Assembly: GCA_021157555.1 (NCBI GenBank)
Contig: JAGGWL010000342.1
Span: forward strand, 1-8,048
DNA: 8,048 nt
Direction of reading: 5' to 3'
Source of the DNA: Deltaproteobacteria bacterium
GTDB lineage: Bacteria; Desulfobacterota; Desulfobacteria; Desulfobacterales; BuS5
The notes under the pieces were generated by a model that worked only from the letters and a program-made list of their open reading frames with translations, was not told where the DNA came from and did no database searches. The position numbers were made by a program, and so were the translations under genes. The stretch's first letter is position 1. Each line of letters begins with the position of its first letter. Shown here one piece after another: positions 1 to 7,669 of the stretch.

Positions 1-8
1 ATTTAATC

Positions 9-36
9 GTAGAGACAAGGCATGCCTTGTCTCTAC
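9..36. repeat. Perfect 28-bp palindrome, REP- or MITE-like
   Basis: Two 14-nt arms (9-22 and 23-36) are exact reverse complements, starting GTAGAGACAAGG and ending CCTTGTCTCTAC. It lies about 180 bp past the hdrA stop. Palindromes beginning GTAGAGAC are common dispersed intergenic repeats in several bacterial groups, from memory. No T-run follows on either strand, so it is not a typical intrinsic terminator. Copy number elsewhere cannot be judged here. Confidence 0.6.
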
Positions 37-37
37 A

Positions 38-65
38 ATTTTAGGCACTTTCATATTTTAGGCAC
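38..65. repeat. 11-bp direct repeat (two copies, 17-bp period)
   Basis: ATTTTAGGCAC occurs at 38-48 and again at 55-65, directly beside the 28-bp palindrome. Two copies are too few for an array. It may be a remnant of insertion or duplication at the edge of a small mobile repeat. Confidence 0.4.
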
Positions 66-104
66 ATACGTTCCAATAACCAAAAACTTAAAGCTGGACA
101 ATGT

Positions 105-128
105 GTAGGGTGGCACTGCCCACCCTAC
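105..128. repeat. GC-rich inverted repeat (9-bp stem, 6-nt loop)
   Basis: GTAGGGTGG at 105-113 pairs perfectly with CCACCCTAC at 120-128 around the loop CACTGC. It shares the GTAG...CTAC ends of the palindrome at 9-36. It could stabilise the 3' end of the operon mRNA or be a dispersed repeat. No poly-T tract follows on either strand. Confidence 0.55.
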
Positions 129-140
129 CTCTAATTCTTT

Positions 141-195
141 GATATTTCAAAGTATTCCGTCTTATGTCGGTAGCCATCTAAATTTTTGAAATATC
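141..195. repeat. 11-bp inverted repeat just past the hdrA stop
   Basis: GATATTTCAAA (141-151) and TTTGAAATATC (185-195) are exact reverse complements separated by 33 nt. The left arm also sits in a smaller hairpin, CTTTGA/TCAAAG (137-152). The repeat is AT-rich, with weak pairing. It might help end transcription or protect the mRNA, but it lacks the GC stem plus U-tract of an intrinsic terminator. Confidence 0.4.
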
Positions 196-216
196 GGAAA
201 ATTTATGTTCAGGTAC

Positions 217-2640
217 TTAACTTAGTTTTTCTACTGTTTCTGCAATCTCCTGGTCAGAAACAGTTTTTCTGAGTTTTTCCATTTTATTCATTACCTCTGC
301 AAATCTGATGCCTTCGGCTGCGCTGATCCATTCAAGCTGAAGACGTTCTTTTCTTATGCCGCGTTTTTCCATTTTTTTATGGACTTTCCGGATTCTTTTT
401 TCTGTCCAGTGATTGGCATCAATATAATGACAGTCTCCAATGTGGCAGCCGCTGATCAAAACAACCGGCGCCCCTTTTTTAAAAGCATGCCAAATAAAAT
501 TTTCATCCACACGACCGGAACACATAGTCCTTATAAGACGAACATTGGGAGGATACTGAAGGCGTGAAACACCGGCAGAATCGGCACCGGCATAGGAACA
601 CCAGTTGCAGGCAAATGTCAGTATTTTTTCTTCAGGCTTTTCATCCAGCAAAGCATCAATCTGTACGGTAATCTGCTTATCCGTGAAATGGCTCATGGTG
701 ATGGCTCCAAAAGGGCATTCCGCCGCGCATGTTCCGCATCCGGCACATGATGCTGTATTCACAACCGCCGGAGTCTTTTTTTTCACATCAACTGTAATAG
801 CGTTGTATGGGCAGACCTCAGCACACTTCCCGCATGATTTGCAATGCTCGGCAATAACTTCGGAAGTTATCGGCTCGGAGGTGATTTCACCTTTATGCAT
901 CAACCTGATTGCGCGTGCTGCGGCTGCCGAAGCCTGAGTTACGCTCTCTTTTATGTCCTTGGGAGCTTCGGCGCATCCGGCAAAAAAAACGCCTCTGGTT
1001 GCGGCATCAACCGGCTGAAGTTTGGGATGAGCTTCCAGAAAAAAACCATCTGAAGTAAGCTGAAGCCCAAGTATTTCCTGAAGCTTGCGAGTGCTTTTTG
1101 ACGGTTTTAAACCAAGCGCCAGAACAAGCATGTCGAGATTATGAAATTCCAGTTTTCCTGTTGATGTATTCTCCACCGCAACTTTAAGACTCCCGTCTGC
1201 CTGCTCTTCGACCGTTCCCGGCAATCCTCTTAGATATTGTACTCCCAGACGGCGGCTTCGAAGATAAAGATCTTCAAACCCTTTTCCAAAAGCGCGGATA
1301 TCTATATAAAAAACCTTAATTTCAATATCATGGTCATGCTCCTTGAGCAAAAGAGTACTCTTAATAGTATTCATGCAGCAGATATTGGAACAATATTTAT
1401 TCCCTTTTCTGGAAGAGCGTGAACCTACACATTGAATAAAACCTATTGATTTCGGTTTTTTTCTGTCTGTAGGACGAATAAGCTCACCTTGTGAAGGTCC
1501 TCCGGCATTTACAAGCCGTTCAAGTTCGAGACTGGTTACTACATTTTCAAATCTTGTGTATCCGTATTCATCAAGTTCTGTGGGGTCATAAACATCCATA
1601 CCGGTAGAGACAACTATGGTGCCAATATCCTCTACAAATTCAGCATCGGACATGTGAAAATTTATACAGCCCTTGTCACAAACATCCAGGCATTTTGCGC
1701 ATATTACCGGATTGTGCCCCAGACATTCATTAATATTAATTAGAAAGGAAGAAGGCACAGCCTGAGGAAAAGGTGAATATATGGCTTTGCGTGACGAAAG
1801 CCCCATGTTGAATTCATCAGGACGTACTACAGGGCAAACTTTGGCGCACTCACCACATGCAGTGCATTCATTTTCATTAATATAGCGGGCTTTTTTTAAT
1901 ATTTTTACTTTAAAATTGCCAACATAGCCTTTAACGTCCACAACTTCACTCATTGTGTGAAGTTTGATTTTTGGATGTCGACCGACATCCGTCATTTTAG
2001 GACCGAGAATTCAGATGGAACAGTCCATGGTCGGAAAAGTCTTGTCAATCTGCGCCATAATTCCGCCCACAGAAGGACTCTTCTCCACCATAACCACTTC
2101 ATAGCCATTATCTGCAAGATCAAGCGCAGTCTGAATACCTGCGATGCCACCGCCTATCACCAGGGTTCGTTTGGTAAGAGGGAGTGTTTCTTCAAAAAGA
2201 GGGGTAAGAAGGCGGACTCGTGCAACAGCCATCTTTACAAGATCAATCGCTTTTTGAGTCGCAGCTTCCGGCTCTTCAATATGCACCCAACTGCATTGTT
2301 CACGCAGATTAGCCATCTCCATCAAGAAAGGATTAAGGCCGGCCGACTGCATCATCTGCCGAAACGTAGATTCATGAAGCCGTGGAGAACATGATGCTAT
2401 AACAATTCTGTTAAGCCTGTTTTCCTCAATATCTTCCTTGATTTCTTTTTGCCCCGGTTCCGAACAAGCGTATGTTATATCCTTTGCCAGGATAACATCA
2501 TCAAGACCGGATGCAAAATTTGCAACTTCCGGACAGTTTACTATTTTAGCAATATTAAGTCCGCACTTGCAAACATATACGCCTACGCGTGTTTCCGTCT
2601 CATAACCGATTGTTTTAGTAATAGCTTTAATTGGTTCCAT
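217..2640 (-). CDS. hdrA: HdrA-MvhD fusion, predicted selenoprotein with TGA-encoded Sec210 (807 aa)
   Basis: The flavin-containing electron-bifurcating core of heterodisulfide reductase, fused to a C-terminal MvhD domain. In order: HdrA N-terminal domain (about 15-150, with C24, C26, C84, C116); FAD fold with GGGIAG at 163-168; CxxU motif, C207-Ser-Ile-U210; [4Fe-4S] motif C259, C262, C265, C269; second group C306, C314, C317, C321, C325; QCVGSR and CSNICC cluster ligands C404, C417, C421, C422; a ferredoxin-like pair C600, C603, C606, C610 and C632, C635, C638, C642; MvhD at about 670-780 with C678, C681, C707, C732, C737 (CNWC, CSGR, GCHIGDCHY). All usual cluster ligands are present. An in-frame TGA at 2013-2011 makes the gene look split, but the frame continues and the residues on both sides fit HdrA. 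ATG 2640 is preferred over ATG 2670, because GGGAG lies 7 nt before it and the HdrA homology begins just after it. Confidence 0.9.
1973..1990 (-). promoter_or_regulatory. Predicted bacterial SECIS hairpin
   Basis: The minus strand reads GGATGTCGGTCGACATCC, which folds as a perfect 7-bp stem (GGATGTC with GACATCC) and a GGUC loop. The loop begins 27 nt after the TGA, inside the roughly 16-37 nt range described for bacterial SECIS elements, and has G at its first two positions as that model requires. GGUC also occurs in the apical loop of the E. coli fdhF element, the classical SelB target. It lies inside the reading frame, encoding about residues 217-222, as bacterial elements do. I see no long lower stem reaching back to the TGA. 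Confidence 0.77.
2011..2013 (-). other. In-frame TGA codon read as selenocysteine (Sec210 of HdrA)
   Basis: On the minus strand the codons read ATG GAC TGT TCC ATC TGA, then ATT CTC GGT CCT AAA ATG. The protein is TMDCSI-U-ILGPKMTDVG. Known HdrA proteins have cysteine at this site (DCSIC followed by IL), and in Methanococcales it is selenocysteine. The TGA exactly replaces one conserved residue, with no residue missing or extra on either side. The next ATG (1995) has no Shine-Dalgarno sequence, arguing against a separate downstream gene. Confidence 0.88.
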
Positions 2641-2644
2641 ACCT

Positions 2645-4237
2645 TTACTCCCTGTAGATAGTTCCAGCAATCGCGCTGGTTAAATCAACCAGCTTAATCT
2701 TCAGATCATCTCCTAAAAATGGATCCTCCATGGCGCAACTGAGATGTATCTGGCATTTTGGGCAGGAGGTTAATATGACATCGCTTCCAATATCATGAGC
2801 CTGACGCAAACGTTTTACCTGAAGCGCCTTGCTGTATGAATCGCAGCCGATCCAGGCGCAATTGCCGCAACAGATTGCAGTATTTCCATGATTCTGCATT
2901 TCCTCAAAACCGGCAATTTTAAGACGTTTTATGAGTTTCCTGGGCAGCTCCCTCTGGTCTTCAATTCTGTTAAGGCGGCATGAATCCTGATATGTTAATT
3001 TTTTATGCGATTTTTTAAATTTTACAGCTTCCTTGCTTATTCTATTTTCAAGGAATTCATAAATATATGTAATCTTGCAATTTAGCTTTATTCCATATTC
3101 GGCATAATCGTGTGCCAGAGTTCTATAGCATTCAGGGCATGATGTAATAATTTCCTTAACATTACGACTGTTAATAGAATTTGCGTTTAATTGAGCAAGC
3201 TTTAAAAAATTTCCCCTGTCCCCTGACCAAAGCAGATCATGCCCGCAACAACGTTCATCATGAAGAATAGCCGGCTGTATATCGAAAAAATTAAGAAGCC
3301 GCAGGCTGTCAATTAAAATTTTGTTGGTATTGACACCAAGAAATTTTCTGAAAAAGATATCAAAAAAAGGCGCACATCCTCCAAAAAAAAGCACTTTGCT
3401 ATCATGGTCGATTTTTATGTCGTCCGGAAGATCCCTCCAGCGCTCTGTTTTAAGCTCGGAGGATGTCATTGTCCTCATAAAGGAATGAAAAAATCCACCA
3501 TGAGTTTCATGACCATTTTCCCCGTTTTCTTTTAAAATATACCTGGCATCCCTGATAAATTCAGGAAAATTCACACTTGAAGGGCAGCGTTCATAACAGA
3601 GGCCACATGTAAGACATGCCCAAACATCATTAATGACTGTATCGGATTCAAGGTCACTTTTAATAACAGCGTTTGCTATGGCGCGCGGTGAAAAAGGTTT
3701 TCCGATTAATGCCAGGGGACAGGAGGAGGTACATTTACCACAGTCCTGGCATGCATATATGTCATGTTTTGAAATAATTTCATCAATAGATTTTTGTTTT
3801 ATCGGCTCAGATTCACAAATTTTAGCAGGAATAACAGGGCTCTTGCCAAGTAACTTGATTTTATCACAAAAATTGTTTATAAATTCTAAAAAAGCATCCC
3901 CTTCATCAGGCAGAAAGGTTGCCTGCTGCATTCTATCCTTTCTCAGACCGAGCAGTTCCAGAATATCACGTGTATCTCTGGTATTCTCTTCTGCTGTGAC
4001 TGTTCCGCTTCCATAACGACAAGTGCCGGATTTGCAGCCCACAAGTGCTACCCCATCCGCTCCCATCTCGAACGCCTTTAAAAGCAAAGCTTTACTTATC
4101 CTGCCGGTGCATGGAATCCTGATTATTTTAACCTCCATAGGAATATTTTTTTTCGCGTCATAATTATCCTGAAGAGATTGAAGTGCAGTATGAGGTCCCC
4201 AGTTACAGAGGAAAACTATTATTTTGTATTCATTCAT
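2645..4237 (-). CDS. MvhD-HdrC-HdrB fusion protein (530 aa)
   Basis: Three modules that are often separate proteins are joined. Residues 1-125 are an MvhD/FlpD-like [2Fe-2S] domain with C11 (FLCNWG), C43 (PCTGRI), C68 and C73 (GCKSGTC). Residues 155-235 are HdrC-like with two complete [4Fe-4S] motifs: C163, C166, C169, C173 and C208, C211, C214, C218. Residues 280-525 are HdrB-like with two CCG domains: C288, C330-C331, C367, C370 and C420, C456-C457, C492, C495. In methanogen HdrB these domains carry the noncubane [4Fe-4S] clusters where the disulfide is reduced, so a thiol/disulfide-type active site is likely here too. There is no membrane segment or signal peptide, so it is probably cytosolic. 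The substrate in a bacterium is unknown. Start 4237 lies 15 nt after the upstream stop and has no clear Shine-Dalgarno sequence, suggesting coupled translation. The TAA stop lies within 5 nt of the hdrA start. Confidence 0.9.
   Translation of the reverse strand: MNEYKIIVFLCNWGPHTALQSLQDNYDAKKNIPMEVKIIRIPCTGRISKALLLKAFEMGADGVALVGCKSGTCRYGSGTVTAEENTRDTRDILELLGLRKDRMQQATFLPDEGDAFLEFINNFCDKIKLLGKSPVIPAKICESEPIKQKSIDEIISKHDIYACQDCGKCTSSCPLALIGKPFSPRAIANAVIKSDLESDTVINDVWACLTCGLCYERCPSSVNFPEFIRDARYILKENGENGHETHGGFFHSFMRTMTSSELKTERWRDLPDDIKIDHDSKVLFFGGCAPFFDIFFRKFLGVNTNKILIDSLRLLNFFDIQPAILHDERCCGHDLLWSGDRGNFLKLAQLNANSINSRNVKEIITSCPECYRTLAHDYAEYGIKLNCKITYIYEFLENRISKEAVKFKKSHKKLTYQDSCRLNRIEDQRELPRKLIKRLKIAGFEEMQNHGNTAICCGNCAWIGCDSYSKALQVKRLRQAHDIGSDVILTSCPKCQIHLSCAMEDPFLGDDLKIKLVDLTSAIAGTIYRE
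2648..2652 (-). promoter_or_regulatory. Ribosome binding site that sets the hdrA start at 2640
   Basis: GGGAG on the minus strand, 7 nt before ATG 2640. It lies at the end of the upstream gene, immediately before its TAA stop (2647-2645), so ribosomes finishing the MvhD-HdrC-HdrB protein can restart here. The alternative ATG at 2670 would add ten residues that do not look like HdrA. Confidence 0.72.
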
Positions 4238-4252
4238 TTTTATTTATCGGGA

Positions 4253-7200
4253 TCACAATGGAAAAGCTGACCCCCCTTGTATTAATATATCTTCAAGAAA
4301 ATTTTCCAGAAAAGCCTGATTTCGATACGGGCTGTCTGCTGCGTTTGTAGGGCATACCGAAATACAGTTACCGCACCCCTTGCAGATTGCCTGATCAACC
4401 GCAGCCGACCATCCTCCTATAGAATTTTCGTGTAATTTAATTGCGTGGTATGGACAAATCGCAATACAGCGGCCGCATCCACGGCATAAATTTTCATCTA
4501 CCAATACAGTAAAGCCCCTGCTTTGACGCGGTTTACTGGGCATTATGGCAGCCGCATGCGCTGCTGCGGCAGCTCCCTTGATCAAATTCGAAGCATTTAT
4601 TCCGGAAGAATTTGCCAAAAAAAGCCCTGGGATAGAGGTTGTCCCAGGATACAGGAACGGCCTGTTAGGTTTACCTGCTTTTTGCATGGAATATGCAACC
4701 ATGCGGCTTGGAAGACCTGCCTGATGAAGATATGGTATCTTGATTCTTGATTTATCACCAAGAATAAGGGTTCCAACCTGCAATGTCTGCTCAACTTTTT
4801 CTGATTCGATAAAAATCTGAAAATCGCCGAGGGTACCACTAAAGCCTTTAACTGACGAATTCTCAAAACAGTAAACATTAGGATGATCCACTTTTTCATA
4901 TAAAGGCTGGCCTGGACTCCCAAACAAAAAAACATCCAGCCCTGATCTGGCAAGAGTCAAAGCACTGCAAATTGCAGCCTCTGAATTACCGATAACCCCT
5001 GTGGTAAAATTATAATTTCTTGCAAGAACAGGAAGAGGTTTTAACCTCCTGACCATTTTCAGGGACTGGTCGAGAAGTTCCATAAAGCTGTTTAAAGCAT
5101 TAAACGCATTTGCTGGTATAAGGCGCAGGACTTCGCCCCTAAGATTGCAGGTCTCAACCATTGAACGACTAATACCCGTACCTTGGAAAAGAGCATTTTT
5201 AAGCCTGCTTCTTTGATCTGTGCATGAACTGCATATAAAATTTAAGGGACAGCATACGCATGATGCCAAGACTATGCGTGTAATCCTTTTTTCGCGCACT
5301 CTTCTTATTATTCCGGTATATCCTTCCTCCACACAAGCGGCCGGCATAATTTCAGTATGAACGACATCTTTATGTGACTGCAAGCTTGTTAGATATTCAC
5401 TCATATTGTCAAGCCAGCCAAAAGAATCGTTGCATCTGCAGGCAAATACCCCTATACGAATATCGGGTGAAAGCCCGGGCTCAGGCGGTGAAAAGGATAT
5501 CCCATGCCCTTTCATGCGTTGTGATGTTCCACCAAGCAGATGCATCGCCTTTGCTGCTGCCGCATAACCACGTAAAAGCATGGCATTAACATCCGGCTTT
5601 GCAGCAGAGGGCCCATATGCCCTGATTACATCCTCGCCTTTTATATTGGGAGCCATGGAAGGATCTGCTATAATTACGACTCCTCCGTTTATTTTAATTT
5701 CCTCAGATATGGCAGAGTGGTCGATAGCTCCCACGCCGCAAACTTCCACGCATTGCATACATTCCGAACATACTCCACATTGCAGGCACCGCTCAGCCTC
5801 AATGATTACCTGGGATTCTTTTAAACCGAGGGCTACCTCATCAAAATTTTTTATACGAATTGCAGGCTGCCTCTCAGGCATTGTAGACCTTGCAAGAGAA
5901 GGTATATCCTGGGGGATTTGAGAAAAATCCTTGTCTACAGGTCTTGAGGGAAAAAATTCCTTTTCAATCTTCAATCCTGAAGCTTGACTTAGATCAAAAT
6001 GAACCAATCTGGCCGTTTTTCTGCCTGCCGCCATGGCTTCAACAACCGAGGATGGCCCGGAAACAGCATCGCCGGCGGCATAAACCCCTGTAACACTTGT
6101 TTGCATGGATTGATCAGTTACAATATATCCATGCTCATTAATATCGCATTTAGGGCAGGCATTGGGGGCTGACCCTGCGGCAAAAGGACTTTTCTGACCT
6201 ATAGCAACCAGCGCCATATCAAACTTGAGTTCAAAAGGTTTGCTGTCGGGAATAATTTCAGGCCAGCATATTCCGGTGGCGTCCGGTTCTCCAGGCCTTG
6301 TGGGCTTGCAGCGGATTAGTTCAAGTTTGCCATCCTGCCCTACAAATTCTACGGTCTTTGCCTGGTCAATTATCAAAATCCCCTCTTCTTCGGCAGCCTT
6401 TATCTCTTCCGGATCTGCGGGGATTGATGCGTGGGAAAACCATGAAAGAATGGTGACAGCAGAACCTGTTCTTGCAACTGTGCGTGCGAGATCAAAAGCT
6501 GCATTTCCGTCTCCGATTACTGCAATTTTTTTTGGCAGCTCTTTAATTTCACCATTATGAAATTTTTTAAGAAAAGAGAGACAGCCCTCAATAAATTCAA
6601 GATCTTCGCCCGGCACCCCCAGCATACGATCAGACCATACCCCTGTGGCAAGAATTACAGCATTAAATTCTTTTGTCAGGCGGTCAAGCTCTATATTAAG
6701 GTCAAGATTACTTGAAGTGACAAACTCCACCCCCAGGTTTTCGATATATTTAAGTTCAATATCAAGAATATTCCTTGGGAGCCTGTGGGGACCAATGCCG
6801 TAACGCAAAAGTCCGCCGGCCTTATTCTCTTTTTCAAAAATAGTAACGTTATATCCTGCTTTGGCAAGATCCGCTGCTGCAGCGAGTCCTGAGGGACCTG
6901 AACCTATGATTGCAATCTTTTCAGGCCTTTTTTCAATATTCGATATATCCGGAAAAATATCACTATTTGTTTCTTTAGAATGGGACAGCTCATAATCAGC
7001 AACAAATCTTTTGATATCCCTTATAGCAACCGGTTCATCCAGTTCACTGCGGCGGCACGCATCTTCGCATGGATGGGTGCAAATACGTCCGCAAATGCCG
7101 GGTAAAATATTGTTCTCCCTGATCAAAGCCAAAGCTTCGACAAGCTTGCCTGTTCTTGCAAGATTTATATAACCCTGTGCGTTGACTCCCAAAGGACAGT

Positions 7201-7669
7201 TTGCCTGGCATAAAGGCTGCATTCTTTTATCTATAACGGCTCTGCCGGAAATGCTTCTCCGGCTGTTTAATTTAATAGCTTTTTTCCCATCAGGAAAAGA
7301 TACCGGACATACTTCCACACAACGTCCGCAAAGAGTGCATTTGTCGGGATCAATAAAAGTCTGGCAGCGTTTAACCAGTCCACGAAATCCCTGGGCGCTG
7401 TGCCTGATTGAAAGAATCTCGGCAGGAAGAAAAAATCTTATACCGGGATTTCTCAAAATTCTTATAAGCCCAGGCTTAAAAGCATGATTCAGCGAGACTC
7501 CGGATTTAAGCTTCCATTTTTCGATAGAAAGTTTTTGATCCAGATCAAAATCCGAATCTATAAGTGTAACAGGTATGCCCAGCTCTTCAAGTTTATTAGT
7601 AGCGGATACTCCTGCAGGTGTGGCACCTATGACTATAACACGACGCAATCTGTCTTTTTGGGATCTCAT
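4253..7669 (-). CDS. HdrA-GltD/NfnB-HdrA mosaic flavin and iron-sulfur oxidoreductase (1138 aa)
   Basis: A multidomain cytosolic electron-transfer protein. Residues 10-125 resemble the HdrA FAD domain (VIVIGATPAG at 11-20) and end in a [4Fe-4S] motif, C111, C114, C117, C121. Residues about 150-560 form a GltD/NfnB-like flavoprotein: N-terminal iron-sulfur region (C154, C158, C193, C197, C201, C205), FAD motif GSGPSG at 256-261, LLRYGIGPHRLPRN, second dinucleotide motif GDGNAA at 386-391, and AAGD at 531-534. A cysteine-dense patch follows (C628, C631, C634, C637, C640, C644). Residues 737-880 match the HdrA N-terminal domain, 890-960 a degenerate HdrA Rossmann fold (GVIGNSEAA), and the end carries two [4Fe-4S] motifs (C1062, C1065, C1068, C1072; C1096, C1099, C1102, C1106). 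By family knowledge it should shuttle electrons between a pyridine nucleotide, flavins and the Hdr proteins encoded downstream; the exact partner is inference. Shine-Dalgarno GGAG lies 7 nt before the ATG. Confidence 0.87.
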   Translation of the reverse strand: MRSQKDRLRRVIVIGATPAGVSATNKLEELGIPVTLIDSDFDLDQKLSIEKWKLKSGVSLNHAFKPGLIRILRNPGIRFFLPAEILSIRHSAQGFRGLVKRCQTFIDPDKCTLCGRCVEVCPVSFPDGKKAIKLNSRRSISGRAVIDKRMQPLCQANCPLGVNAQGYINLARTGKLVEALALIRENNILPGICGRICTHPCEDACRRSELDEPVAIRDIKRFVADYELSHSKETNSDIFPDISNIEKRPEKIAIIGSGPSGLAAAADLAKAGYNVTIFEKENKAGGLLRYGIGPHRLPRNILDIELKYIENLGVEFVTSSNLDLNIELDRLTKEFNAVILATGVWSDRMLGVPGEDLEFIEGCLSFLKKFHNGEIKELPKKIAVIGDGNAAFDLARTVARTGSAVTILSWFSHASIPADPEEIKAAEEEGILIIDQAKTVEFVGQDGKLELIRCKPTRPGEPDATGICWPEIIPDSKPFELKFDMALVAIGQKSPFAAGSAPNACPKCDINEHGYIVTDQSMQTSVTGVYAAGDAVSGPSSVVEAMAAGRKTARLVHFDLSQASGLKIEKEFFPSRPVDKDFSQIPQDIPSLARSTMPERQPAIRIKNFDEVALGLKESQVIIEAERCLQCGVCSECMQCVEVCGVGAIDHSAISEEIKINGGVVIIADPSMAPNIKGEDVIRAYGPSAAKPDVNAMLLRGYAAAAKAMHLLGGTSQRMKGHGISFSPPEPGLSPDIRIGVFACRCNDSFGWLDNMSEYLTSLQSHKDVVHTEIMPAACVEEGYTGIIRRVREKRITRIVLASCVCCPLNFICSSCTDQRSRLKNALFQGTGISRSMVETCNLRGEVLRLIPANAFNALNSFMELLDQSLKMVRRLKPLPVLARNYNFTTGVIGNSEAAICSALTLARSGLDVFLFGSPGQPLYEKVDHPNVYCFENSSVKGFSGTLGDFQIFIESEKVEQTLQVGTLILGDKSRIKIPYLHQAGLPSRMVAYSMQKAGKPNRPFLYPGTTSIPGLFLANSSGINASNLIKGAAAAAHAAAIMPSKPRQSRGFTVLVDENLCRGCGRCIAICPYHAIKLHENSIGGWSAAVDQAICKGCGNCISVCPTNAADSPYRNQAFLENFLEDILIQGGSAFPL

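Noticed and set aside
9..128. Intrinsic terminator for the operon
   Set aside because: The stems are strong, but no run of T follows either hairpin on the minus strand.
1973..1990. Palindrome as a transcription factor operator
   Set aside because: It lies deep inside a coding region with no promoter or gene start next to it. The spacing to the TGA fits SECIS better.
217..1995. Independent 592-aa gene starting at ATG 1995
   Set aside because: There is no Shine-Dalgarno sequence before 1995, the protein would begin in the middle of the HdrA FAD domain, and the upstream frame continues in phase through the TGA.
1957..2394. Plus-strand open frame of 145 codons
   Set aside because: Antisense to hdrA, no recognisable protein features and no ribosome binding site; the overlapping minus-strand frame has clear homology. 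Other plus-strand frames (for example 3633-4016, 5580-5921, 6225-6560, 7182-7487) are shadows for the same reason.
2011..2670. Nonsense-mutated hdrA pseudogene, or a short stand-alone HdrA N-terminal protein ending at the TGA
   Set aside because: The TGA falls exactly on a Cys/Sec column, a well-placed SECIS-like hairpin follows, and the rest of the frame is intact with all cluster ligands conserved.
4253..4255. TGA at the end of the 1138-aa gene as another selenocysteine codon
   Set aside because: Reading through gives only two more codons before TAA, no conserved cysteine is expected there, and the protein ends naturally. The same TGA use as a true stop at 7668-7666 argues against general TGA reassignment.
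4597..4953. Minus-strand open frame of 118 codons in another phase
   Set aside because: Lies wholly within the 1138-aa gene, whose own frame keeps HdrA-like sequence and cluster motifs through this region.
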